Of a stretch of DNA of 37,941 bases, positions 8,101-14,557 are shown piece by piece. This stretch comes from Ruminococcus turbiniformis (GTDB taxonomy: Bacteria > Bacillota > Clostridia > Lachnospirales > Lachnospiraceae): positions 1 to 37,941 of the forward strand of contig NZ_JAJEQX010000033.1 in assembly GCF_020687545.1 (NCBI RefSeq), written 5' to 3'. The stretch's first letter is position 1. Each line of letters opens with the position of its first letter. A program made the translations under genes and the position numbers. Under the pieces are notes generated by a model that had not been told where the DNA came from, made no database searches, and saw only the letters and a list, made by a program, of their open reading frames with translations.

Positions 8101-8808
8101 TTACTGCTGGCAATCTGGCGCATAAACCGCCTCAATCTTCATCCCGTCTTCCGTCTGATCCAGCCGTACATAATAATCCCGGATGTAGTAGCTGGCATAC
8201 TGCTCCTGCAGGGAATACAGCTCCAGCGTCTGAAAATCCACCAGGCAGAGATCCCTGGGCTTTGGTTCCTCCCCTTCCGGTCCGTAGGTTTCCATGACAT
8301 CGAGCAGCTTATCCAGACAATTCTGACAGAGAACATTATTCACCTTCTCCACATCTAGGATACTATCTTTCCCATAACTGACTTCCACCGTGGAAATTCC
8401 ACGGGAAGGCGTCTGTGTGCTGGAAAAGAAATCTCCTCCTTCTCCAGTACCAGTCATGGCGGTCCTGGTGCCACTGGTATCTGCTCCGTCCTCCTCATGA
8501 GGCAGTATCCCCATATCCAGTACATACCATTGATTCACACAGATAATTCCTAAATCATCAAATTTCCGAAAATATCCCATCAGGCTTTCCTTTGCTGTAC
8601 CGCACAGATAACAGCCCTCCGGATCCGACAGCTCCGACTGGGCTGGCGGCAGTTCTTTATACTCCATAGAAGTGAATCTCTCCTGTTGCGGCATATCTGC
8701 CGTATCTTTCATTTTCCCAAAAGCTGTGAAAAAAAGAAGCATGGCTGCCAGGATGCCCGCTCCCCATACCAGTTCTTTCCTCATCCGGTAATACTTTCCC
8801 TTCTGCAT
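8101..8808 (-). CDS. Membrane-anchored protein with two CxxC motifs, function unknown
   Basis: A 235-residue protein with one N-terminal helix (about residues 14-30) and the remainder probably outside the cell. It has two CxxC pairs, CYLC (66-69) and CQNC (161-164), which could bind metal or form disulfides, and a Ser/Thr/Gly-rich stretch between them (about 107-137). The C-terminal part (FQTLELYSLQEQYASYYIRDYY) is duplicated as the remnant at 2828-3000. I do not recognise a family with known function. ATG 8808 is preferred to the upstream TTG at 8847. It is divergent from the XRE gene at 8941, and the shared intergenic region holds a conspicuous repeat array, so the two are probably coregulated. 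Confidence 0.75.
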   Translation of the reverse strand: MQKGKYYRMRKELVWGAGILAAMLLFFTAFGKMKDTADMPQQERFTSMEYKELPPAQSELSDPEGCYLCGTAKESLMGYFRKFDDLGIICVNQWYVLDMGILPHEEDGADTSGTRTAMTGTGEGGDFFSSTQTPSRGISTVEVSYGKDSILDVEKVNNVLCQNCLDKLLDVMETYGPEGEEPKPRDLCLVDFQTLELYSLQEQYASYYIRDYYVRLDQTEDGMKIEAVYAPDCQQ

Positions 8809-8825
8809 CGTCCTTCCTCCCGCTT

Positions 8826-8902
8826 TATTTATGTCTGTAACAAGCATTATTTGTGTCTGTTATGAGCATAAATAGTGTGTGGTTCAGGCACTATTTATGT
8901 CT
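8826..8902. promoter_or_regulatory. Operator-like array of TATTTATGTCT repeats between divergent genes
   Basis: TATTTATGTCT occurs at 8826-8836 and 8892-8902, and TATTTGTGTCT at 8848-8858. Start-to-start spacings are 22 and 44 bp, that is two and four helical turns. In addition CATAAATAGTG (8867-8877) and CACTATTTATG (8889-8899) form a perfect 11-bp inverted repeat with an 11-bp spacer. Regular phasing on one DNA face suggests cooperative binding, most simply by the XRE protein encoded at 8941. Confidence 0.6.
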
Positions 8903-8940
8903 TACCATAAAGGCAAACATGGAAAGGGGGTGTAAAGGAC

Positions 8941-9282
8941 ATGGAACAATCTGAAATCAGTCGGATCGGCAGGATCCTGAAGGAACGGCGGCTCCAGCTC
9001 GGATACACCCAGGAATATGCTGCAGAAAAAGCAGGCATTTCCTATTCATACTATACCAAGATTGAACGTGGACAACAACTTCCATCTCTGGAAGTTGCCA
9101 TGGTACTTTCCAAAACCTTCAGCCTGTCTATGGATCGCTGGCTTTTAAGCCAGGCGCATGATTATAGGATGTCACCGGCTGCCTTAAACCTCATCCAATA
9201 TGTCAGCTCCCTGGATAACAAAACCATCGAAACGATCCAGGAGCTGCTCTCAAAAGCCTCCCTGGTAGAGAAACAGAACTGA
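8941..9282 (+). CDS. XRE-family transcriptional regulator
   Basis: A 113-residue DNA-binding protein. Residues about 8-65 form an HTH_3 domain (IGRILKERRLQLGYTQEYAAEKAGISYSYYTKIERGQQLPSLEVAMVLS split over the five helices), followed by a short C-terminal helical part likely used for dimerisation. It has no peptidase or membrane segment. The ribosome site is GGGGG/TAAAGGA before ATG 8941. Position at the head of the conjugation region and the adjacent phased repeats suggest an autoregulating repressor of the divergent CxxC gene and perhaps of element transfer; this is inference. Confidence 0.85.
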   Translation: MEQSEISRIGRILKERRLQLGYTQEYAAEKAGISYSYYTKIERGQQLPSLEVAMVLSKTFSLSMDRWLLSQAHDYRMSPAALNLIQYVSSLDNKTIETIQELLSKASLVEKQN

Positions 9283-9310
9283 CCGCAGGGCCTAAGCCCC
9301 TGCGGTTTTG
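9283..9310 (+). terminator. Rho-independent terminator after the first XRE gene
   Basis: ACCGCAGGG pairs with CCCTGCGGT across a short loop and is followed by TTTTG, immediately after the stop codon of the XRE gene. It isolates that gene from the second regulator downstream. Confidence 0.75.
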
Positions 9311-9327
9311 CAATGAATACATTGCAA
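9308..9327. promoter_or_regulatory. Palindromic operator-like site, copy 1
   Basis: A perfect inverted repeat with arms TTGCAATG / CATTGCAA around AATA. The same core recurs at 9362-9379. Both lie upstream of the second XRE gene and are spaced 53 bp apart (five helical turns). A possible promoter (TTGCAA 9322-9327, TAGAAT 9347-9352, long 19-bp spacer) would lie between and overlap the first site, so binding could repress that gene, possibly through looping. Confidence 0.65.
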
Positions 9328-9361
9328 TTATACTCGGAATATCCAGTAGAATCAAGGAAAC

Positions 9362-9379
9362 TGCAATGAATACATTGCA
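9362..9379. promoter_or_regulatory. Palindromic operator-like site, copy 2
   Basis: Second copy of the palindrome, arms TGCAATG / CATTGCA around AATA, 18 bp perfectly symmetric and identical in its core to 9309-9326. It lies 57 bp before the start codon of the XRE gene at 9437. Confidence 0.65.
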
Positions 9380-9436
9380 AATTCACGAGATCGGTTTCGG
9401 CATACTCCCGGAAACACGAAAAAGGAGGCTTCTTTC

Positions 9437-9691
9437 ATGGAACAAAAACTGAAACAGGATATTCAGATTGGCGAAACCATCCGCTCCCTGCGCATGGAGC
9501 GGAAACTGACGCAGGACCAGGTGGTTTCCAAACTGCAGCTTATGGATCTGGACATCACCCGGAGCATCTACTCTCAAATCGAAGGCGGTACCTACAGCAT
9601 CCGCATCTCGGTCCTTTCTGGTCTGTCCCGGATCTTTCAGGTGGACTATAACACCTTCTTTCGGGACGTCCATCTCCCAGCTTCGGAATAA
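9437..9691 (+). CDS. Small XRE-family regulator
   Basis: An 84-residue protein that is essentially one HTH_3 domain (IGETIRSLRMERKLTQDQVVSKLQ, then YSQIEGGTYSIRISVLSGLSRIF). AAAGGAGG precedes ATG 9437. Such single-domain regulators commonly control transfer operons of integrative elements. The two identical palindromes upstream are the obvious candidate targets (autoregulation), and the conjugation promoter 90 bp downstream may be another. No terminator-like hairpin directly follows the stop, so this transcript may continue into the conjugation leader. Confidence 0.82.
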   Translation: MEQKLKQDIQIGETIRSLRMERKLTQDQVVSKLQLMDLDITRSIYSQIEGGTYSIRISVLSGLSRIFQVDYNTFFRDVHLPASE

Positions 9692-9780
9692 TTCTTCTCC
9701 CAAACATTTTCACTTTCCCTTCGTTCTGACCGTGGCACACATTCTTCCCGGTTTCGCACGAAACTGGCACGGTTTTGCGA

Positions 9781-9809
9781 TTGTGCCGTAAATTTCCCCG
9801 TGTTACAAT
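9781..9809 (+). promoter_or_regulatory. Promoter of the conjugation operon
   Basis: TTGTGC (9781-9786), a 17-bp spacer and TACAAT (9804-9809) form a plausible sigma-A promoter about 240 bp before the first transfer gene. A short palindrome (GTTTCG-CA-CGAAAC, about 9752-9765) lies just upstream and might be a regulator site. The transcript would begin near 9816 and run directly into three hairpins. Confidence 0.5.
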
Positions 9810-9838
9810 AGGTACTGTCAAAATTATATGCAGCGAAA

Positions 9839-9890
9839 ACGCAGCGCATCCAAAGGCGGCAGCCTCCCGCCCGGATTGGCTGCGTTTTTT
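9839..9890 (+). terminator. Leader terminator-like hairpin T1
   Basis: ACGCAGC (9839-9845) pairs with GCTGCGT (9879-9885), with an inner ATCC/GGAT and GGCGG/CCGCC extension, followed by TTTTTT. It is a strong intrinsic terminator in the 5' leader of the transfer operon. Confidence 0.75.
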
Positions 9891-9896
9891 CGTGCA

Positions 9897-9913
9897 GGGA
9901 AAGGAGGTTTCCC
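9897..9913 (+). other. Hairpin presenting a ribosome-site sequence in its loop
   Basis: GGGAAA (9897-9902) and TTTCCC (9908-9913) form a perfect 6-bp stem whose 5-nt loop is GGAGG. The nearest ATG (9928, a 36-codon frame ending at 10038 within the leader) is about 20 nt away, too far for ordinary initiation, so the motif may act as an RNA signal rather than a ribosome site. Confidence 0.4.
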
Positions 9914-9936
9914 TTCAACAACTTCATATGGCTTTA

Positions 9937-9975
9937 CAGAAGCAGTCCGCATTGACCGGGCTGCTTCTGCTTTTT
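9937..9975 (+). terminator. Leader terminator-like hairpin T2
   Basis: CAGAAGCAG(TCCG) at 9937-9949 pairs with (CGGG)CTGCTTCTG ending at 9969, followed by CTTTTT. It is the second consecutive intrinsic-terminator structure in the leader. Confidence 0.7.
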
Positions 9976-9995
9976 GAGGCAGGAAATTATAAGCA

Positions 9996-10026
9996 CGGGC
10001 GGGAAAAGCAATCCCGTCCGTTTTTT
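9996..10026 (+). terminator. Leader terminator-like hairpin T3
   Basis: CGGGCGGGA (9996-10004) pairs with TCCCGTCCG (10012-10020; one G-T pair) and is followed by TTTTTT. It ends only 25 nt before the start codon of the VirB2-like gene. Confidence 0.75.
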
Positions 10027-10050
10027 CAAGATCAATGAAGGAGGTCATAC

Positions 10051-10428
10051 ATGAAACAGTTACCTGCAAACTCTTCACCGGAGAAAAAGCGGACGGTCTG
10101 CTACGGGAAATACCTCTACGCAGCCTTCCTGCTCTTTACGCTTGTTGCAGCGAATGTCCAGCCGGTGCTTGCTTCCAATATGTGGGACAAGGCCAATGAG
10201 ATCATGAAGGATGTTTATAACCAGATCGTCCTCATATCCACCATTGCCGCCGTAGTGACCGCATCCGTGGCGCTGCTTTTGATGAATTTCTCGAAATCCG
10301 GCAAGACCGTGGATGAGAGCCGTGCCTGGCTGAAGCGGATCATCATTACCTGGGCGATTCTGAACGGCCTTGGTTTTATTATGGCATACATTACCCCGTT
10401 CTTTGCCGGAGGCACATACAGCGGATAA
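10051..10428 (+). CDS. VirB2/TrbC-like pilin or channel subunit of the conjugation system
   Basis: A 125-residue protein. Residues 1-42 carry a basic N terminus and a hydrophobic stretch ending VLA-SN, a likely signal peptide. The mature part has two helices (about 58-80 and 97-118) separated by a short basic loop (FSKSGKTVDESRAWLKR), the layout of VirB2/TrbC pilins. It is the first gene of the transfer operon, as in CTn4-type elements, and GAAGGAGG precedes the ATG. In Gram-positive systems its homologues are thought to form the membrane channel instead of a pilus. The function is inferred from topology and position. Confidence 0.72.
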   Translation: MKQLPANSSPEKKRTVCYGKYLYAAFLLFTLVAANVQPVLASNMWDKANEIMKDVYNQIVLISTIAAVVTASVALLLMNFSKSGKTVDESRAWLKRIIITWAILNGLGFIMAYITPFFAGGTYSG

Positions 10429-10449
10429 GCCCGGAAAGGAGGAAACCAC

Positions 10450-11160
10450 ATGGGAATACTGGACGGAATCGTGGAATGGATCGCAGAACAGGTCATGAAC
10501 ATCCTGGATCTGATCACCACTTCAGTCCTGGGCGCCCTCGGCTGCTCCATGGACACGTTCCTGCGCTATTTTCCTGCAGCTGAAACCATGTACGATGTGT
10601 TTCTGGCACTGGCTCTTGGCCTCATCCTCTTAAACTGGGTGTGGCAGCTTTTCAAGAACTACTTCATGGGTGCCGGAATCGAAGCGGAGGATCCCCTGAA
10701 ACTTTCCATCCGTTCTTTTATTTTTATCTTCCTGGCCTTTTATGCGGAAGACATCGTGAACCTGCTCCTTGGCATCGCCGGGACGCCTTATGACTGGATC
10801 TTAACGGAGGAGCTTCCCTCCCTGGATTTTGCCAGCTTCAATTCAGTCATCACCGTCATCCTGGGTGTATGCGCCAATGGAGCCGTGGCGATTATCGCCC
10901 TGATTTTAGTTTTGATTTTGGCGTGGAATTACATCAAGCTGCTCTTTGAGGCAGCGGAACGCTACATCCTTTTGGGAGTGCTGGTCTATACGGCGCCGGT
11001 TGCCTTTGCCACAGGTGCCTCCCAGTCCACCGGGAACATCTTCCATTCCTGGTGCCGGATGCTGGGCGGGCAGTTCTTCCTATTATTGATGAACGCCTGG
11101 TGCCTGCGGCTGTTTACCAGCATGGTCGGCACTTTCCTCGCAAACCCGTTATCACTCTGA
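10450..11160 (+). CDS. VirB6/TrbL-like polytopic conjugation protein
   Basis: A 236-residue membrane protein with about five to six hydrophobic segments: DVFLALALGLILLNWVW, SFIFIFLAFYAEDIVNLLL, VITVILGVCANGAVAIIALI with LVLILAWNYI, and the ILLGVLVYTAPVAFATG motif followed by a short Ser/Gly loop and FFLLLMNAWCLRLF. The APVAFATGAS-type element resembles the central motif of VirB6/TrbL proteins, which form the inner-membrane part of the type IV channel. It follows the pilin gene after 21 nt with a GGAAAGGAGG site and is followed by the CD1107-like gene. It corresponds to the gene placed before CD1107 in C. difficile elements. Confidence 0.75.
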   Translation: MGILDGIVEWIAEQVMNILDLITTSVLGALGCSMDTFLRYFPAAETMYDVFLALALGLILLNWVWQLFKNYFMGAGIEAEDPLKLSIRSFIFIFLAFYAEDIVNLLLGIAGTPYDWILTEELPSLDFASFNSVITVILGVCANGAVAIIALILVLILAWNYIKLLFEAAERYILLGVLVYTAPVAFATGASQSTGNIFHSWCRMLGGQFFLLLMNAWCLRLFTSMVGTFLANPLSL

Positions 11161-11175
11161 TGAAAGGAGGAGTCC

Positions 11176-12093
11176 ATGAAATACAAAAAACCAATCCTCG
11201 CTGCCCTGGTACTGGTTTCCTGCCTGGTTTTGTTCTGCTCCATGCCGGTCTTTGCGGCAGAGCTGACAGAAGCCCAGGTGGAGGAAGCCGTAGCAGAACA
11301 GGGAAAGGAAGCCGTGACCGGAAATGTGTTCATCTGGTTCCTCTGTGCCATTGCTTTCCTCAAGGTTTCCCAGAAGATCGACAGCTTTATGGCATCCCTG
11401 GGGATTAATGTAGGAAACACCGGCGGGAACATGATGGCGGAGCTGCTCATTGCAGGCCGGGGCCTTGCCGGAGCCTTCCATGGGCATGGTGGTGGCGGCG
11501 GATACCGCAGGGCATCCTCTCCCGGAAGCGCAGCCGTTGGCGGCAGCTTTCTCTCCGGAGGGCTTGCCGGTGCAGTGGGACGCCAGGTACAGCGGGAAGC
11601 CGTCAATGCTGCTACCCACTATTCGGAAGGGCCCAGCGTCGGGAATATGCTCTATCAGTCCTCGCTCAAGAAAGGCGGAGACTTTGCCAATCACGTGATC
11701 AGCAATATCGCCCAGGGCAATTACGGGCAGGTCGGCTCTATCAAAGGGGAGGATGCGGCAAAAGCCTATGCCTCCTACATGGGAATCGACACCTCTGCTC
11801 CGGATGCTGCCACCTACTCGAACATGGAGATTGGCGGTGGACGGATGACCGGCGTGGAAAAAACGGATGCCGGCAGCCGGGAATTTGCCCTTTACAGTGC
11901 TGACCAATATGCGGCGCCTACCCATGGCAGCTTTGAGACGGTCCAATCTGTGGACGGCGCTGCCTGGTATAAGCAGTATGCGCAGGATACGGTGGAGAAA
12001 ACACCGTATGACGCTGGCAATGGAAAAGTCGCCTACAACGAATCCATTGTCCAGAAGCTGCCGCCGGCACCCCAGCGAAAGGACCGGATGTAA
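11176..12093 (+). CDS. CD1107-family mobile-element protein
   Basis: A 305-residue protein. A signal peptide (residues 1-26, ending PVFAAE), a short acidic segment and a hydrophobic helix (VFIWFLCAIAFLKVS, about 51-66) are followed by a glycine/alanine-rich region (GRGLAGAFHGHGGGGGYRR, about 95-140) and a soluble C-terminal half. The composition and place in the operon match the CD1107 family of Tn1549-like elements, a component of the Firmicutes conjugation apparatus with no established biochemical role. AAAGGAGGAG precedes the ATG. Its TAA directly abuts the ATG of the next gene, so translation is coupled. Confidence 0.78.
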   Translation: MKYKKPILAALVLVSCLVLFCSMPVFAAELTEAQVEEAVAEQGKEAVTGNVFIWFLCAIAFLKVSQKIDSFMASLGINVGNTGGNMMAELLIAGRGLAGAFHGHGGGGGYRRASSPGSAAVGGSFLSGGLAGAVGRQVQREAVNAATHYSEGPSVGNMLYQSSLKKGGDFANHVISNIAQGNYGQVGSIKGEDAAKAYASYMGIDTSAPDAATYSNMEIGGGRMTGVEKTDAGSREFALYSADQYAAPTHGSFETVQSVDGAAWYKQYAQDTVEKTPYDAGNGKVAYNESIVQKLPPAPQRKDRM

Positions 12094-13890
12094 ATGGCGG
12101 AGCAAAGCTCCGGCCTTGGGGAAGCTGTCGATGTAGGCACCAGTGCAGCCTCCCACTTACAGGCCATGAAGACCGCCGCCCATCTGTCCAAGACCGTGGC
12201 GGGTGCGGCAGCCGGTCCCTTTACGGCAGCCATCAGTGCTGCCATCGCAAACCGGCATACTCTTTTGAAAGCCGGAGCCGTTATCCTGGGGTTTTTACTG
12301 CTTCCTGTCCTTTTCATCCTGATGCTGCCGGGGCTGATCTTCGGATCCCTGACAGAAAACACCGGGGCTTTAAACAGCAATGCCCTGATCAATGAAAATA
12401 TCCAGAACGCCAGGCAGGCGATTGTGGAAGTCCTGGAAGAAAGCCATGCGGATCTTTTAGTAGAGATCAACAGTGCCATTGCCGCTCTTCCGGAGGGGTC
12501 CACCGTACAGATCGTAGATCCCTATGAGACGACCATAGCGGTCAATGCCCATCTTTTAATCTCCCAGTTCTGTGCGAGCCAGGATGATTATGAAAATATC
12601 AATATTGACAAACTCCAAAGCCTGATCCGGGAAAACAAGGACGGGCTTTTTTCTTATGATGTAGCGGAAGAAACCGTTTCTGTGGAAGTGGAGACGGAAA
12701 CCGCAGAAGGGGAAACTCCTCAGACGGAAACCGTTACATTTACCCGCTATACCTATACCGTTTCCTTTGCCGGTGACGCCTATTTTGCTGACCATGTATT
12801 TCACTTGAGCGAGGAACAAAAGGAACTGGCGGAAAACTACGCCAGCAACCTGACCCTCTTCTTTGGCGCAGCCTCCGGCACGGCTATGGCGATCAACTTA
12901 AGTGATGAGGTGCTTGCCTACCGTCCACTGGTATCCGAGATTGCCGCCCGGTATGGGATGAGCGATTATGTGGAGCTGATCCTTGCCGTCATGATGCAGG
13001 AATCCGGCGGACGGGGAAGCGATCCCATGCAGGCATCGGAAAGCGGATACAATACCCGGTTCCCCAGAGGCCCCGGCACGATCACGGATCCGGTATACTC
13101 CATTGAGTGCGGGATCCAGGCGCTGCGGGACGTCCTGCAGAAAGCCGGATGCACCGGGCCGACGGACCTGGACCGGATCAAGCTGGCCCTCCAGGGCTAT
13201 AATTACGGTTCCGCTTACATCGACTGGGCCATGGAACGGGACGGCGGCTACACAAAGGAAAACGCCATTGCCTACTCCGACATGATGTGCGCCCGGCCCG
13301 GCTGGAACTATTCCATCTACGGGGACAAGGAGTACGTGGATCATGTCCTGCGCTATTACCAGGTACTGAATACCGGCGGCACTTACCCGGCGAACGGGAT
13401 GCAGATCCCCCTCTACATCCAGACGGAATACGGAAACATCCCTTACGGCACCGGCTCCATTGCGGACTGCGGCTGCGGGCCTACCGCCTTTGCCATGGTA
13501 GCAAGCTACCTGACTGGCAGCACCATTACTCCGGTGGATGCAGTCGCCTGGTGCGGCAATTCCTATTATAAGGCGGGGGAAGGCACCTACTGGTCCTATT
13601 TCCAGGCGGCGGCTTCTCATTTCGGATGCGGAAGCGTCACCCAGACCACGGATGCCAATGCGGTGCTGCAGGCGTTATCAGAAGGCCGTCCGGTCATCTC
13701 CTCCCAGAGTCCCGGATTATTCACGTCCGGGGGGCATTTTATTGTCCTGCGGGGGCTGACTGCGGACGGGAAGGTGCTGGTAAACGATCCCAATGATAAC
13801 GACTCCAAGAACTATGTGAACCGTGCATTTGACATGATGACGGAAATCCATGCGACTTCCTCGCAGTATTGGATTTTCGAGAAGAAATAG
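12094..13890 (+). CDS. Bifunctional lysozyme-like / C39-like peptidase of the conjugation system (CD1108 family)
   Basis: A 598-residue protein anchored by one helix (about residues 57-85). After a long extracellular stalk comes a lytic-transglycosylase/lysozyme-like domain (about 275-400): SDYVELILAVMMQESGG contains candidate catalytic Glu303, followed by MQASESGYN. The C-terminal domain (about 435-598) is a papain-like peptidase of the C39_2 type with Cys461 in CGCGPTAFAMV, His548 in GGHFIVLRG and a following VNDPND. Such paired hydrolases open the peptidoglycan for the transfer channel, as Tn916 Orf14 and CD1108 are thought to do. Many related proteins carry NlpC/P60 or CHAP instead of C39. 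The gene starts right at the stop of the CD1107-like gene, with no separate ribosome site visible. Confidence 0.88.
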   Translation: MAEQSSGLGEAVDVGTSAASHLQAMKTAAHLSKTVAGAAAGPFTAAISAAIANRHTLLKAGAVILGFLLLPVLFILMLPGLIFGSLTENTGALNSNALINENIQNARQAIVEVLEESHADLLVEINSAIAALPEGSTVQIVDPYETTIAVNAHLLISQFCASQDDYENINIDKLQSLIRENKDGLFSYDVAEETVSVEVETETAEGETPQTETVTFTRYTYTVSFAGDAYFADHVFHLSEEQKELAENYASNLTLFFGAASGTAMAINLSDEVLAYRPLVSEIAARYGMSDYVELILAVMMQESGGRGSDPMQASESGYNTRFPRGPGTITDPVYSIECGIQALRDVLQKAGCTGPTDLDRIKLALQGYNYGSAYIDWAMERDGGYTKENAIAYSDMMCARPGWNYSIYGDKEYVDHVLRYYQVLNTGGTYPANGMQIPLYIQTEYGNIPYGTGSIADCGCGPTAFAMVASYLTGSTITPVDAVAWCGNSYYKAGEGTYWSYFQAAASHFGCGSVTQTTDANAVLQALSEGRPVISSQSPGLFTSGGHFIVLRGLTADGKVLVNDPNDNDSKNYVNRAFDMMTEIHATSSQYWIFEKK

Positions 13891-13900
13891 AGGAGCACTT

Positions 13901-14557
13901 ATGAGCAGATTAAAACTGATCTTGTCCATCCTCCTGATGCTCTTTCTCCTATTGGTCGCCATCTTTCTTCCCTCCAAGCTCCGGGAACAAAAGGAAACAC
14001 CGGATCCAGAGGCACAGGAAGAGGCCGCCACCCAGGAAGAGACAACACAGCCAGAGGAGCTGACCGAGATGGACTTTTTATCCTTTGAAGAACTGAGCCA
14101 GTTCTTCTCCTCCGCCCAGACTGCATCCCTAAAGGAGCAGTTTCCGCTATATCTTACTCTTATCGGGCGGACAGACATTACATCGGCAGAATATCTGCCG
14201 GATGAAACCGGGTATCCGGATACCACCACAGTTGAACTGCATTTTCTCCTGTCCGATGACAGCACCCTTCCAGTGTTCTATGACACCATGACGGGTGCTT
14301 TTTCTTTTGGAGAGGAGCGGACGGTGCTGGGGACATCTGGAAAAACCTATGAAAAACCGGTAGTGGATACCCTCCCTTCTGTCTCCAGCAGTGAAGTGGA
14401 GCAGCGCCAGGAAGGCGGCTATGCGGATGTGACCGCACCGGAATCACCTGCACCGGATACCGGGACAGAAGAAACGGGAACTACGCAAAGCGGAACTTCC
14501 GCAAATGCTGCGGATCCCGCACAGAACACCCAGGACGGAGAGGAGGTGCTGCCATGA
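13901..14557 (+). CDS. Membrane-anchored conjugation-operon protein (CD1109-position)
   Basis: A 218-residue protein with an N-terminal helix (residues 5-24, LILSILLMLFLLLVAIFLP), an acidic Glu/Thr/Gln-rich stretch, a globular beta-rich middle (about 65-150) and a Ser/Thr/Pro/Glu-rich tail. It is therefore probably a signal-anchor protein exposed outside. ATG 13901 follows GAGGAGC, in a frame that overlaps the end of the previous gene upstream of the real start. It ends ATGA-overlapped with the VirB4 gene. I infer an accessory role in the channel from position only; no family of known function was recognised. Confidence 0.72.
   Translation: MSRLKLILSILLMLFLLLVAIFLPSKLREQKETPDPEAQEEAATQEETTQPEELTEMDFLSFEELSQFFSSAQTASLKEQFPLYLTLIGRTDITSAEYLPDETGYPDTTTVELHFLLSDDSTLPVFYDTMTGAFSFGEERTVLGTSGKTYEKPVVDTLPSVSSSEVEQRQEGGYADVTAPESPAPDTGTEETGTTQSGTSANAADPAQNTQDGEEVLP

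Noticed and set aside
7463..8125. Plus-strand open frame (220 residues) across the response-regulator gene
   Set aside because: It lies antisense to a regulator with all receiver and winged-helix motifs; a shadow frame.
9928..10038. A 36-codon frame in the transfer-operon leader starting MALQKQS
   Set aside because: The only nearby GGAGG is about 20 nt from the ATG and is itself in a hairpin loop, and the frame spans two terminator stems. A leader peptide is possible but not supported.
11152..12156. Long minus-strand open frame (334 residues) opposite the CD1107-like gene
   Set aside because: It is antisense to a well-supported gene with signal peptide, ribosome site and operon coupling; composition is unlike a real protein and no motif is present.
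12898..13620. Minus-strand open frame (240 residues) opposite the wall hydrolase
   Set aside because: It mirrors the hydrolase coding strand; a long antisense frame is expected in GC-richer genes. No ribosome site or family motif.
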